Notes: generated by a model from the sequence alone, not told the origin. 64,000 nucleotides of DNA from Picocystis sp. L7 (GCA_020975725.1 QXJR01000028.1:186001-250000); one strand, 5' to 3'. Positions 50,346 through 60,715 are shown, counted from the stretch's first letter. Translations and numbers: made by a program.

Positions 50346-53300
50346 TTAAGCGCTGACTTCTTTCCACCCTTCTCCGGGCACCACTGTGGAAGGGAGGGGA
50401 GCGGCGGAGTCACGAAGCGCAAGTAATTCCTCCCTGGTGTAGCCTCGCTTATCTGTCGAGGATGAACCAGAAGTTTGGGACAAATAAGGAAGGAACTCTG
50501 CTAGCTCCCGCTTGTTCACGCAGTAAGGGTGGATCCAGCGAGCTATGGCTCGTGCAATCATTTGCTCCTCAATGTCAGAGGCCTGCCGCACCAGCTCCAA
50601 GGCAGATCTAACCAGGGGAGGAAAAGGAAATCCATCGAAACCAAGGAGGAAGCCCCGCACCTTCTCCAAATGCTCTGTCAGGAGAGACAGGGTGACCTGT
50701 CCCAGTTCCAATTTCTGTCCAGAAACTGCCACCTGCCAGCCCTCGATCAGGCACTCCCTCCAGCTGGACCCCGAGGGATTCTCCGACTCCAAATTGGATA
50801 CGGCGTGGAGCACTTGCAATAAATCAGCCTGCTCATCCGAGCTTAGGTCCCCAATACATGTGCCTTCTGCTGCACAATGAACAAGTGTCTGCTTCGCAAC
50901 GCTCAGCCTTTCGAAACAAACCTGCAAGGCTTGTTGTCGGGCATATCTGCTCAACAAAATACCATCTGCGATGACTTCCAACCTTCCCTTACCCTTCAAA
51001 CTACTCGTTGAAAGTTCCTTGTAGAACAGAAATGCGGATGCAGCAACACCAAGCTCTCCCTCCCTGTTCTTGAGCTTATTCAAAATGGCATTATTTAAAC
51101 CAATGCTGAATCTTTTGGTGATCTGGTCACTCTCGATGCTGTGCAGTGCTTTCCGTTCGGACTTTATCGGGCCTACTGTGTCCCCAAGTATTCTCAACAT
51201 AGTTGAATGGACCATCCGAGCCACAGCCTGGGCAGGATCAACCAATTTATCAAATACCGGCGGTAAAGTCTCAACCACTATCGCAGCGTCATGTGAAGAA
51301 CACGGAGCCGTATCAGGAAACGTGCCTTTTCGAAGCATATCAGACAGTACAGCAAGATTTTCAAGAGCAATTCGATATGGATAAGAACCACTAAATGTCC
51401 ATCTCTCCACTCTTTCATAGACTTCCCCCTTGTTCTCTGCAACAACTGCGAAAGAAGCCAAAGTGGCGAATGCCAAGGTGATGAACTCCTTGTGGGAACT
51501 ATCTGTCTCCTTCGTGAGTCGCACACACAGTTCGGCCGCATTGCGTAGGGAATGCAGATATTTCAGGAATGAGCTGGAGTCTCTGGCAGCACCAACTACA
51601 ACACGCACAGCATCCCCTCGGCGCCCTTCGATGACTAGCCGTCGCGCTTCTTGCTCGGCATCACTGTTGGAAACAAACGGCGTTGAGTCAGCAAGACCTT
51701 TTACAGCTGCCAGCATTTTACTATCTTGCTCTAAATTTCGTCTTCGAAGCATCTTTGTTGCACCCTCTACATCCCCAATAGCTAGAAGCTGCAATGCTGC
51801 CATTTGGACTTGGCCCTTTTTCTCCAAAAGGCTTGCATACGACTTGGTGGCTCGTTCCCAAGCACTTCTACCCGCCCCGGCAGCCAAGTTTACCATAGCA
51901 GCATTGACACACCCTTCGCTGAAAAAGCGTTCCATCGCAAGTGCATAATCTCCCCTCCAGTAGGCGAGTGCACCAGCTTTGACTGCATTTTCTTCAACAT
52001 TCTCATCCACTCCCAGGTACTCCGACTCGGAGTGCAATAGTTGCATGAAAGACACTGCCTGGGCATTCAAGGATAGAGTCACATCCTTTGCACCAATATC
52101 TGCAATCCAAGGAGAGATAGGTCCAAAACTATAGCTCTCTGGAGCAGTTTTCACCAAGGAAGCACAGCCCAAACCACTCAGACCCTCAACTCCAATGCAA
52201 GCAAGATTAGCATCCTGCTGATCGCCCTGCGCCTGCTCAAGCTCACCTGAGCTTGAGTTCAAGTACCATAGCCGGATGCTTTGATCCTCTCCTCCAGTGA
52301 TGAACGTCCGAGGTCCGGTTTGCACGGCAGAAAGTATGGGCCCGTCGTGTCCCTGTGAAGAGCATACTACATCAGCCTTCCAGCTCCTACCTGCCTTGCC
52401 TGGGGATGTTTCTGATAACAGGCGAATGATGCTGACAGATCCATCAGCACTTGCTGCCACAACAGCAAGATCGTCCCCTTCCAACCATATGCTGGAGGAA
52501 ACTGCATGCTTCCGACTATGCGCCCTCAGCTCCACCAAAGCTGAATGATCTGCTGCAGGCTTCGTGTTTTTGCTTCCTTGTTCACGAGGCAAGTGACTCG
52601 GCGATGATGGCAAAGAATCCACCCCAGCAATATCTTCAAACTCCTTCTTCTTCAAGTTGGCACTTGCAGCAGCAAGGGAGCCATCTTCTTTAGTTAAGAG
52701 AAACCAGTTGCTGGTCTCGTGAGTGCTACTCGAATTCCAAGAAATGGATGACACCTTTGCAGTATTCTGCATGCCAGCGGTGACTTCAAACACACCGTTC
52801 TCATACGTGTACACCCTCAATTGCCCGCTGCTGAATGCTACTGCAATGGTAGCTCCTCGCCTGTCAACGTTTCCTTTCCGCCAAGCAAAGGCAGAAATAC
52901 TGCCCATCAGACCCTCGTCCAAGATGGAACCAATGTCTTTGGTTCCTTTCCTCCAATTTGAATCACTGTACTCTTTGTCAGGGCTGGACTCATGACTGAA
53001 AAGATGACCATCTATTCCCAAGCTATAAACAATCTCCCCAAGCCACTGGACTTGCTTCACAGGACCTTCGTGCATGCCTTTAAATATTCGGGCACTCCCC
53101 TGCTCGTCCATGAAGTGCCCAACTTGTCCTCCAGCTAGTCCAAAGGCAAGAACATTCCTCTGGGAATCACTCCAGCAAACGGCTGTCACCTTGCACGCAG
53201 ATGGCAAACCTTTCCACAGAACAATCGCATGGCGTGAAGGTAGAATGGTGCCAAATTCATCTACTGATTGATGCAGGTCTTCCCAAACGTTTTTAACACC

Positions 53301-54584
53301 ATCGGACGGCAAATTTTTCCCGAGGCTGTCATTGTCGCATTTGCGGCTATTAAGTATCCGTACAACACTGTCCCCACATCCCATCGCAACCTGACCCTGA
53401 CCATTCACCGCCAAGGCATACACGAATCCTCCGAGGGTGGACAGCTTGGAAATGGGTGCTTGTTCTGGTAAGGATGCATCCCAGAGTGCACATGCCCTAT
53501 CCATTGAGGTGGATAAAAAGTGTCCTTGCGTGTTTAAGGTTCGCAAGCAAAAGACAGGTCTTGTGTGAAAGCTTTGAAAAGGTGAGGGCTGGCCTGCCAG
53601 GGCTAGTCCTGTGCGACCAATCTGCAAAGACCACAACAGAGTTCTACCGGCTCCATCGGCTGTGACGATGCGTAGCTCGTTTTCATCATCACAGGAAATC
53701 CAGTCTGCAGCAATCCAACGCCGATTCTTTGAAGAGTCTTCATTGGAAAATCTGGTGGGCAATGTGGTGTTCATCACTTGCAAAGGTAACAGCCTGCTCT
53801 CCTCCACGGAAAACTTGGGCCCTCTCCGTGAGAACTGAAAAATTTTCAGCACATTATCTCTTCCTGCGCTCAGAAGCCAAGTCCGTCTCTCCTTCCTGTC
53901 TGGAGCTCCTTCGGGTATGTACTCTGGATGCCAGGCAAGCGCGGTCACTTCGGCACCGTGTTCAGCAAACTTCTGTGTTTCGTTCAGTCCACTTTCGAGG
54001 CATACTAGATGGAGCCCGCCTTTCGCATCCGCAGCTACTGCTTCCAGTGGATAGCGCGTGGAGGCTGCAATGCAACATATTCCACATGGTGAGATGGAGA
54101 TGGAGTCAGATAGCACTCCTGTGCGTTTGCCAATGGTCCATGCTTCGAATTTACCTGATGCTCTCCCCACAAATGCCTTGTTTCCTGAGAGCACGCTCCC
54201 GCAGATTGCGGTGATGGGCACTTTGTCTGTCGATTTGATCTTGGTGGGTTCTGAAGTCTTGGTGTCCCAAACGTGGAGGCTTCCGTCCTGACAGCCCACC
54301 ACCGCCACGTGACTGGTACATGGACCGCGTAGGTAGGCCACGACGGCTGCCCTGGAGAATCCGCGTCCATGCTTGAGCACCACTCGACCTTGCAGGAATC
54401 CGCCTTCCTTTCCGATACGTAGCACCACCACTCCGGTGTGTGCTGCATAGACCATCTCTTCTCCTCGGACGTCCACGTCCACGGCGTGCGTGGTGTACCA
54501 GTTGGGCGAAGGAGGCAGCCACATCCTTCTGCACAGCACATGTCCACGTCCACGTCCATCGGAGAGGTGTTCCTCCATCGCCAT
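50346..54584 (-). CDS. GEMIN5: Gemin5-like WD40 protein
   Basis: About 1,412 aa. The N terminus LPPSPNWY is the Gemin5 start signature; two WD40 propellers follow (about 25-760), with typical segments such as VAVVGCQDGSLHVWD, LSTSMDRACALWD, LGGFVYALAV, KVTAVCWSDSQRNVLAFGLAGGQVG and ITGGEDQSIRLWYL. The C-terminal half is a helical TPR-like region (LAYWRGDYALAMERFFSEGCVNAAMVNLAAGAGRSAW and repeats) as in the Gemin5 dimerisation module. Gemin5 recognises snRNAs for Sm-ring assembly and regulates translation. Start choice is open: ATGs at 54584, 54578 and 54524 fit homologues; a frame open to an ATG at 54908 sits 9 bp after a GTTAAC. Confidence 0.82.
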   Translation of the reverse strand: MAMEEHLSDGRGRGHVLCRRMWLPPSPNWYTTHAVDVDVRGEEMVYAAHTGVVVLRIGKEGGFLQGRVVLKHGRGFSRAAVVAYLRGPCTSHVAVVGCQDGSLHVWDTKTSEPTKIKSTDKVPITAICGSVLSGNKAFVGRASGKFEAWTIGKRTGVLSDSISISPCGICCIAASTRYPLEAVAADAKGGLHLVCLESGLNETQKFAEHGAEVTALAWHPEYIPEGAPDRKERRTWLLSAGRDNVLKIFQFSRRGPKFSVEESRLLPLQVMNTTLPTRFSNEDSSKNRRWIAADWISCDDENELRIVTADGAGRTLLWSLQIGRTGLALAGQPSPFQSFHTRPVFCLRTLNTQGHFLSTSMDRACALWDASLPEQAPISKLSTLGGFVYALAVNGQGQVAMGCGDSVVRILNSRKCDNDSLGKNLPSDGVKNVWEDLHQSVDEFGTILPSRHAIVLWKGLPSACKVTAVCWSDSQRNVLAFGLAGGQVGHFMDEQGSARIFKGMHEGPVKQVQWLGEIVYSLGIDGHLFSHESSPDKEYSDSNWRKGTKDIGSILDEGLMGSISAFAWRKGNVDRRGATIAVAFSSGQLRVYTYENGVFEVTAGMQNTAKVSSISWNSSSTHETSNWFLLTKEDGSLAAASANLKKKEFEDIAGVDSLPSSPSHLPREQGSKNTKPAADHSALVELRAHSRKHAVSSSIWLEGDDLAVVAASADGSVSIIRLLSETSPGKAGRSWKADVVCSSQGHDGPILSAVQTGPRTFITGGEDQSIRLWYLNSSSGELEQAQGDQQDANLACIGVEGLSGLGCASLVKTAPESYSFGPISPWIADIGAKDVTLSLNAQAVSFMQLLHSESEYLGVDENVEENAVKAGALAYWRGDYALAMERFFSEGCVNAAMVNLAAGAGRSAWERATKSYASLLEKKGQVQMAALQLLAIGDVEGATKMLRRRNLEQDSKMLAAVKGLADSTPFVSNSDAEQEARRLVIEGRRGDAVRVVVGAARDSSSFLKYLHSLRNAAELCVRLTKETDSSHKEFITLAFATLASFAVVAENKGEVYERVERWTFSGSYPYRIALENLAVLSDMLRKGTFPDTAPCSSHDAAIVVETLPPVFDKLVDPAQAVARMVHSTMLRILGDTVGPIKSERKALHSIESDQITKRFSIGLNNAILNKLKNREGELGVAASAFLFYKELSTSSLKGKGRLEVIADGILLSRYARQQALQVCFERLSVAKQTLVHCAAEGTCIGDLSSDEQADLLQVLHAVSNLESENPSGSSWRECLIEGWQVAVSGQKLELGQVTLSLLTEHLEKVRGFLLGFDGFPFPPLVRSALELVRQASDIEEQMIARAIARWIHPYCVNKRELAEFLPYLSQTSGSSSTDKRGYTREELLALRDSAAPLPSTVVPGEGWKEVSA

Positions 54585-55304
54585 CCACACGTTCAGCTCT
54601 TGCCAAATCGATGAAGTGGTGGTGGAAGACCTGAGTTTCCGACACCCAAGGCGTCGGATGGATGAGGGGAAAAAGGTACCCCTCGAGAGTTTCTTCTCCG
54701 ACAGGTGGAGAGGGGTCGCTCTCCTCCGTCGCAGGTGGTCGCCACGCGTGAAATTGCCATGTGTGGAGTCCACGGAAGGAAGACGAATCGTCCCAGGCAT
54801 TCGGAGTGGAAATGGGTCCGACAGCGTGCCGATGCGACGCCTGCAAATGTGCGGTCGGTGGGATGGGTGTCGAAAAGACCAGCGGTGCATCGATCTCGTT
54901 TTTTGCATCTTTCCAGGTTAACTTTGGGAGAGCCAAGACAGCCACCGACCTTTTTTCACCCGATCGAAGGATCTGGTGACCGGACGAACCTTGGATGCGA
55001 AAGGACGTCCTCCTCCAATCGAAAGGGAAACGTTCCGGGTCAGAGGGGTGTGGGATGGGACAAGCCACGTCGGTGACCCGAACCACCCCGGATCCCGCCT
55101 CTTCGGCAGACGTCGGTCCCTCGGGTAAACGGACCGCCGGTCGATCGACCGATGGCGGGAAGTCCCGTGGCCCGCCGAGGACGAGACCGGTCCCCCTGGT
55201 CCGGGCTGGGAAACGGTGGTTGGGATCCGACCCCAACAAGTCACCAGGGTCGCCAGCGTTGACTTGGTACGTCACACGAGCAAAGGAAGCTGGACGGCAC
55301 TGCA
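54585..55304. other. intergenic, divergent promoters of Gemin5 and POC5
   Basis: 720 bp. GTTAAC at 54917-54922 could mark a Gemin5 transcription start. No other gene is recognised; a 444-codon minus-strand frame here is a shadow. Confidence 0.4.
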
Positions 55305-56099
55305 ATGGACACCAATGCAAGCGCAGGAGGAAGAGGGAGGCATTGGGAAGCGATGGAAGGCTGGGCCGATGGAGATGCGGAAGACTACAGGGCCAGGTCG
55401 GCGCGATTCGAGGAGGAAGTGCAAGAGCGACCGGAAGCAGAAGAGGCACGGGAATTCTCTGCTTACGTAGAAGAAACCAATGCACCCTTCCGGGAACTTC
55501 TCACAAAGAAGTTCCTCGATACCAGGCAACGGCTGATGGCCAGGTATCGGTCCAAATACGAGGAGGAAATCGAAGAGTTTGCCAGGAGTCTGGCCACCAA
55601 GGAAAGGGAACTGAAGCTTGCCCGCGCAGAGGCTCGCATCAAGGAGTTGCATGCTCATAGGCTAGAAGTGAAACTCGAGAATGTACTTGAATTTCTTCGG
55701 AAGAAATCCATACAAGTTCAAAACTACCGAATTGCCAATCAGTACATTCAGGAATGGAAGTCAAAAGCTGCCTTTCACAGTCGATCACACAGGTGCGCAG
55801 ATAGAGCCAGCCAAGCCTGTAAAGCAGTCCGTCTGAAAGCACCCTTCCATGCCTGGCTATCCTACGCCCGATTCATACGCACAACCTATGGGAAAGGAGA
55901 AGCAGGTGCGAAGTACGAAACGGCAATATGCAGCACGAAAGAGAGACTTCAGTCCTCAAGAGACAAGTTGGAGCAGTTCACTCGCTGCAACGAGGAAATA
56001 AAAGAAGAGGACAAACGCGAGTTCATGAGGGGTGTTTGCAAGCTAAACCTAGAGGCACTTCGAATCATGAAGTGCCAGGGTGCCTCCTTCGAAAGCTGA
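55305..56099 (+). CDS. POC5-like centriolar coiled-coil protein
   Basis: A 264-aa protein, mostly coiled coil (about 35-140 and 200-245). It holds a Trp-centred segment resembling centrin-binding motifs (FHAWLSYARFI) and near the C terminus EFMRGVCKLNLEALRIM, which matches the FMRGVCALN-x-EAM block I associate with POC5. POC5 is a centrin-binding protein of the centriole distal part. The protein is shorter than human POC5 (575 aa), lacking its long Ser/Pro tail. The call rests mainly on this block. Confidence 0.55.
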   Translation: MDTNASAGGRGRHWEAMEGWADGDAEDYRARSARFEEEVQERPEAEEAREFSAYVEETNAPFRELLTKKFLDTRQRLMARYRSKYEEEIEEFARSLATKERELKLARAEARIKELHAHRLEVKLENVLEFLRKKSIQVQNYRIANQYIQEWKSKAAFHSRSHRCADRASQACKAVRLKAPFHAWLSYARFIRTTYGKGEAGAKYETAICSTKERLQSSRDKLEQFTRCNEEIKEEDKREFMRGVCKLNLEALRIMKCQGASFES

Positions 56100-56204
56100 T
56101 GAGGGATGCATGGCAATCTGCATAGGAGAGGCAACGCATCGCCCTATCTGTGCATGCACAAAAACTTCACATGCTCGATAAAACACATTCACGTGTCATG
56201 CACG

Positions 56205-56795
56205 TTACTTGTTTTTCCTTTCGATGAATCCATTGACGTATTCCCGCAAGTCCACGTAGTCATCCAGAGCAACCAGTGTAACTTTGGCCCCGTCCTTCAA
56301 TGTGAGGATCATGTCTCCCCACAGCCCTAAGCAGCGTGGAATGGTCACCACATCGACCACGTCCTTGTAAAAGATAGAAAAGTTCTTCTTCGAGAACGGA
56401 GACCGTTGAAGCACGAGCACACGACGGTTGGTGAACTTGTAACTTTGCCAGAGATATCTGCCGATGGAAACGGCTGTGAGCGGGAGGTACAGCACAAAGA
56501 CTCCCAAAAGAAGACTTACCAGAAGCTCCGACGTCGCGGTTTTCCCTTCGTAATATACCTTCTCGTCCCATGGCAACGTCTCCACCTCAGCATCTGGTGA
56601 GCCTTCACCACCCACCGCGTTGCAGGCGCAATTTCGATGCGCTTTCGATCCGTCCTGCACCAAGACACGGTCCCTTCCCAAGCACCTCACCATGTTGGAT
56701 CTGCGGAGCGACACCACCTTCGTCGCCACACCGTTCCCTGCGCGCTTCGACGCACAGGGATGCGTTTCGACGCGTCTGCACGTCGTCGCAAGCAT
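56205..56795 (-). CDS. membrane-anchored bacterial-type PH (bPH/DUF304-like) protein, probably plastid
   Basis: A 196-aa protein. The first about 60 residues are Arg/Ser/Ala-rich (transit-like). A WDEKVYYEGK segment precedes one or two membrane helices (SELLVSLLLGVFVLYLPLTAV). Then comes the PH-like domain: YKFTNRRVLVLQRSPFSKK, YKDVVDVVTIPRCLGLWGDMILTLKDG and a final helix LREYVNGFIERK. T-N-R-R-V followed by V-x-x-I-P-R-x-x-G-x-W-G-D is typical of plant and cyanobacterial relatives. Function of these proteins is unknown. The first in-frame ATG is at 56795. Confidence 0.65.
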   Translation of the reverse strand: MLATTCRRVETHPCASKRAGNGVATKVVSLRRSNMVRCLGRDRVLVQDGSKAHRNCACNAVGGEGSPDAEVETLPWDEKVYYEGKTATSELLVSLLLGVFVLYLPLTAVSIGRYLWQSYKFTNRRVLVLQRSPFSKKNFSIFYKDVVDVVTIPRCLGLWGDMILTLKDGAKVTLVALDDYVDLREYVNGFIERKNK

Positions 56796-57170
56796 CTCCG
56801 AGGCTGGCACACACGCGTTTGGCGACGGTCGCGGCGGAGTGGTCCACGTTCACGACACGTGTTGGCGCGTCGGTTCTCTTATCCACCCATATCTGATCCC
56901 AGCCCCCCCCCCACCTGCCACATGGACCTTTGCAATTGCATGAAGATGATCCTTCGGTTCGCAAAGCAAAGTCCAGCTGCAGCAAATGCGGGTGCTAGAA
57001 TGGACGCCTTGCTGAAGGTAGGGCGACGTGCAGAGAGAAGCGGCGGAGAGGAAAAGACAGAGCAGGACAGGACTAGTTTATTGCTTGTGGGGGAAGGCAA
57101 GATGTCGATGACGTCCCCCCCATGGACGCAGAAGCAGCGATTCACACTAGAAGCGTTCACAGAAAGGATC
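56796..57170. other. intergenic: bPH gene promoter and NSL1 3' flank
   Basis: About 375 bp; nothing recognised. Confidence 0.4.
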
Positions 57171-58000
57171 TCACCGCATGTAGGGGGACATGAGCGTGGC
57201 ACGGGCAATGCGCCTCCTTGTGTTGATTTTTCCTGTGGACACGGCTTCTCTGACTTTGGGAGACTCGTATGACTCCTTATCATTGGTGATTGGAGACAGT
57301 ATAGCCTTCTCTATGTCGCAGGGGCTTCTCCTACCCCTTTCATCCTCCATGGCGCGGACAATGCGCTGCATCCTGGTCAGTGCTTCTTCCACCCTTGCCC
57401 TCATTTTCGGGAGGGAGCTGGAGTAATTCTGGAATTTTTGTTGCAGGTCTGCCGGGGCTGGAGATGGAACCTGCACCTCTTCTTGCTCTTCTCTTTCCTC
57501 CGATTTGGGTGAAGGAGGCCTCAAGCAATTCAGATTTTCTTCCAGTTGCTTCTGGAGCAGTGCCGGGACATCGGTGCGATGTTTGGTGATGCGCTGGGCC
57601 AGTTCGTCCACTTCTTTCTTCAGCGACTCCAGCTCCCCGTCAGAAACCTGAGCAATCTGTGCTCCTTCTTTCCCTGTGGGTGTCTTGAGCACGTCTTCAT
57701 CTTCTTCCCAGGATTCTCCCTCAACGCAGATGTTTGCTTTGAGCTTTTCGCCCACCACGGCCTGGCGGACATTCGAATTCTCAAGCGTCAGCTACGCGAC
57801 CTCGCTTTCCTCCCGGTACCCTGATCGTGTTCTTTCTACTCTTTCTTACGCACCGTCATCTGGGAGAGCACTCTTTTGAGCACTTGGGCCCTCTCAGGCG
57901 GCAACGTGGCCTCTTTTTCCGAAAGGTATTCTTTCGCGGCTTCGGAGAGTCGCTCCTGCAGCTTCTCCACCTCTCCGGCGCTCTTCATGCAGACCTTCAT
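57171..58000 (-). CDS. NSL1: kinetochore MIS12-complex subunit NSL1/MIS14-like (one intron)
   Basis: Exons 57854-58000 and 57171-57791 give 255 aa; the intron is 62 bp, donor GTGCGTAAG, acceptor GCGTAG, phase 0. The spliced product aligns in order with NSL1: VCMKSAGEVEKLQERL, LSQMTLTLENSNVRQAVVGEKLKANICVEGESW (the family's F/W-x-x-N-x-x-I/V-x-x-x-x-W core), then DGELESLKKEVDELAQRITKHRTDVPALL with the typical K-R-x-x-x-P. The rest is helical with acidic patches. NSL1 links the inner kinetochore to NDC80. The start at 58000 is the ATG nearest the conserved region; the frame is open to 58216. Kinetochore proteins diverge fast, so the call is moderate. Confidence 0.62.
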
Positions 58001-58708
58001 GGGGGCGGTTCCAAATGCTTGGTATCCCTGTCCTCCCTTTCGATTGCTCCACGCACGTGCGCTTGGCGATGTCCAACGCTCGTTCGAAACGTTGCGCTTG
58101 TCGCGATGCGCGCGATGGAATCTCGTCGATGGGACGTCGGCAACCAAACAACACCATCTGCAGCGTTCGTCGCAGAGGAGGGATGCACTCCCGTTGCTGG
58201 ATCCTCGGCGAGCCATGGTTGCCAGCCTTCCTCTCCCCTTTCCGAACAGCTCGCGCAGAGGACAGTGTTTTCTCCCTCACAAGCTCTGCGGTCTGCGTTG
58301 TCGATTCGAAATGCGGGGGCGGGTGCCAACGGTCGGATCCGGGGGACACCGCTTCGACGCACCCGTTTTCGTCCCTGTTTTTCGTTCGAGTTAACTCCAG
58401 GGGGCGGGGAGCTGGACCGGAGGAACAGCCCGACCCCCCTCCTCCACTTAACCCCAGGTATAATTTTCGAAACTTTCGCCTCAACCCCTGACGATTCGCG
58501 ATCGATGTGAAGTTCACATCTGTATCCTCTCTCTCAAGATATGGTTAATTAACCCCGAAGGAGGGGGATCCAGGAGGTCGGTCTGTCGCAAACGCCATCC
58601 AAGTCGGGAACGGATGACAGCTCGGCGCGAAGACGTGCCAAGCGGGCGAAAGAAGCGTCGAAGCAAGGCATACAGGCCAGAGAAGTAGGTTGGAGAACCT
58701 GCAGGTCC
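58001..58708. other. intergenic, divergent promoters of NSL1 and lipase
   Basis: About 700 bp. GTTAAC occurs at 58390-58395. A 5' exon of NSL1 could lie here, but I cannot define one. Confidence 0.35.
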
Positions 58709-60715
58709 ATGTGGGGGAAGAAGAAGACGAAAAGCCGCGCGGAAGCCACACGCAGACTCATCAACGCCGAGCTGCACGTGGAGAGCCTCGAAGATACCCA
58801 CAACGTCCTGATCGCTGCCGTGTTGTCCGAATGCGTGTACAAAGATGGCGTGGAACATGCCATGGAAATGATGGAGTCCTTCAAGAAGGGTTTCCAAGGA
58901 CTGGCACCCCTGCTGCACGTGCAGGCTTGCTTGGGAACATCCAAGCACAAGTACTTGGTAGGAGAGAGCGAAGCCTCCGTCTTCGTGGCGTTCATCGGTA
59001 CGAATGAAGTAAAGGACCTGTGGACCGATGCCAACATTTTTAAAAGACACGTGTTCGAAGATTTGGTGGAAAGTGGGGAAGTGGCGCCCAAAGCAACCGC
59101 ACACGGAGGATTCTTATCCAGGGCAAGGCATACGCCCATACGGCAACTGTACGATGCTGCCAGACGCAAGAACAAAAGGCTGATCTTTTGCGGCCATTCT
59201 CTGGGAGCGGGGGTGGCGTCCCTGTCCATGGTTAGGCTGCTGGGTGCCGTCATGACGGAGGAGAGCAAGTCGGCGAAACGTCCAGTTTGCATCACGTTTG
59301 GAGGTCCGGCTTTTGCCAGCGCCAGTCTTGCCAAATTCGTTCATGACAGCGGATGGGACGCGCTCTTTCGCAACTACATGCTCGTGGAGGATATCGTGCC
59401 TCGAATGTTGGGCCTGCAGCATCATTTACAAGGTGCACAGGGTCCGTCGGATGCATCGTCCGGATCCCCTCAGATCGTTTCGGTGGAGGCCCAGACATCT
59501 GCACCCAAGCGGATGTTTGTTCTGTTTGGGTTGCAGCTCATTCTCCGAAACGATCGGTTCGAGCAGTTGGAGACCCGAAGAACGGATTCCTCACCGCAGA
59601 ACAGCGAAAGCCTGACGAGGGCGTATCTACAAGCTTTCCGCAGCAGGTTCGAGAAGCACAGGATGAGGAGCTATCGACAGTCCATGGTGAGCCTATGCTT
59701 TCGCCATCTTACGGCAGAGAAGATCGCGGCAATTGCTCCCACGCCCGCAACAACAACCATGGCCTCGATCGTTCCTGCGCTGAAGATCGCCGTGGCGATG
59801 GTGAGGCTCCCGGCTTCTTGGTCAAGCGTTCGGACCGCTTCCAGGGTTTCCAAAAAGGCTTTGGTGCCTTTTCGAGTCCACGGGGAGCAGTTGGACTTTT
59901 GCAACCGGGTGGAGATTTTTGCGGGGCAGACTCGATGCCCGCATGTTGTATCGGAGACTCAGCCAGGCATCCTCGCGGGGAAGGTCAAGCTGGATCCCAA
60001 GGCTGTCCCCGCGTTGCTGGCAGGTGTGCAACGTTTGCGTTTGATCTGCGCGGACGACTTTTCAAGCGACGAGGTTCCGTTTGAGTTGCGGACCAAGCAC
60101 GTGCTGGTGGTCGGGCTTCCAGAGGACGAGGGCGAGTCCTTGGTGCGGGCCCTTTGCGGTCCAGCTGTTGTGGAACGCGGCGGAGTATGGCATGCCGTAT
60201 CGGACGGCGTGGTCTCTTACCAGCTTCGTTCGATGGGTGCGGATCCCCTCCCTGTCCTACGCCGCGTTTGGTCTTGGACGTGGGGCACGGCACGTTTGGC
60301 GTGGTCCCGTGCCTTGGCCGTCCCCGCGTTGCGTAGGTTGGGTCGGAGCATGCGATTGTCTCCAGGGTCGTGTCCGGCCTTGCCAGATGCCGTCTTGGTG
60401 GTGGTGATGTCGGGTCCATGGATGTCAGGGGGGAACCTTCCAGCACGTTTGGCACAAGGGGGAACGTCCACGTACGTCCGAGCGGCGCACTGGGCGTCGG
60501 TTCCCGTCGTGGTGGCGCACGTCGAGCCCGCGTCGTCTCCCGAAGCAAGGGCGGCGTTTCCTTCGCCTGGGAACGTCGGCGAGGCGGTGCACGTGCGCTT
60601 GCATCGATCCGTTTCGGTGGAAGGAGCGGACGCGTCGTGGGACGTGGACGACCTGGCGCAACTGGGACGACTCCTGCGCCTTAACCTCGACGTGTCCCTT
60701 CCCTCCAAGCTCTGA
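58709..60715 (+). CDS. class 3 (fungal-type) lipase with long C-terminal extension
   Basis: A 668-aa protein. The alpha/beta-hydrolase core lies at about 25-260: VFVAFIGTNEVKDLWTDANI (oxyanion region), ATAHGGFLSRA, the nucleophile elbow LIFCGHSLGAGVAS (GxSxG), ITFGGPAFA, then a D in YMLVEDIVPRML, as in sn-1-specific triacylglycerol or diacylglycerol lipases. A candidate His is not obvious. The 400 residues after the core match nothing I know; they alternate predicted beta strands and helices. No signal peptide is seen, so it is probably intracellular. Confidence 0.8.
   Translation: MWGKKKTKSRAEATRRLINAELHVESLEDTHNVLIAAVLSECVYKDGVEHAMEMMESFKKGFQGLAPLLHVQACLGTSKHKYLVGESEASVFVAFIGTNEVKDLWTDANIFKRHVFEDLVESGEVAPKATAHGGFLSRARHTPIRQLYDAARRKNKRLIFCGHSLGAGVASLSMVRLLGAVMTEESKSAKRPVCITFGGPAFASASLAKFVHDSGWDALFRNYMLVEDIVPRMLGLQHHLQGAQGPSDASSGSPQIVSVEAQTSAPKRMFVLFGLQLILRNDRFEQLETRRTDSSPQNSESLTRAYLQAFRSRFEKHRMRSYRQSMVSLCFRHLTAEKIAAIAPTPATTTMASIVPALKIAVAMVRLPASWSSVRTASRVSKKALVPFRVHGEQLDFCNRVEIFAGQTRCPHVVSETQPGILAGKVKLDPKAVPALLAGVQRLRLICADDFSSDEVPFELRTKHVLVVGLPEDEGESLVRALCGPAVVERGGVWHAVSDGVVSYQLRSMGADPLPVLRRVWSWTWGTARLAWSRALAVPALRRLGRSMRLSPGSCPALPDAVLVVVMSGPWMSGGNLPARLAQGGTSTYVRAAHWASVPVVVAHVEPASSPEARAAFPSPGNVGEAVHVRLHRSVSVEGADASWDVDDLAQLGRLLRLNLDVSLPSKL

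Noticed and set aside
54151-55485. 444-codon minus-strand frame overlapping Gemin5
   Set aside because: Out of frame with the WD40 protein and compositionally odd; a shadow.
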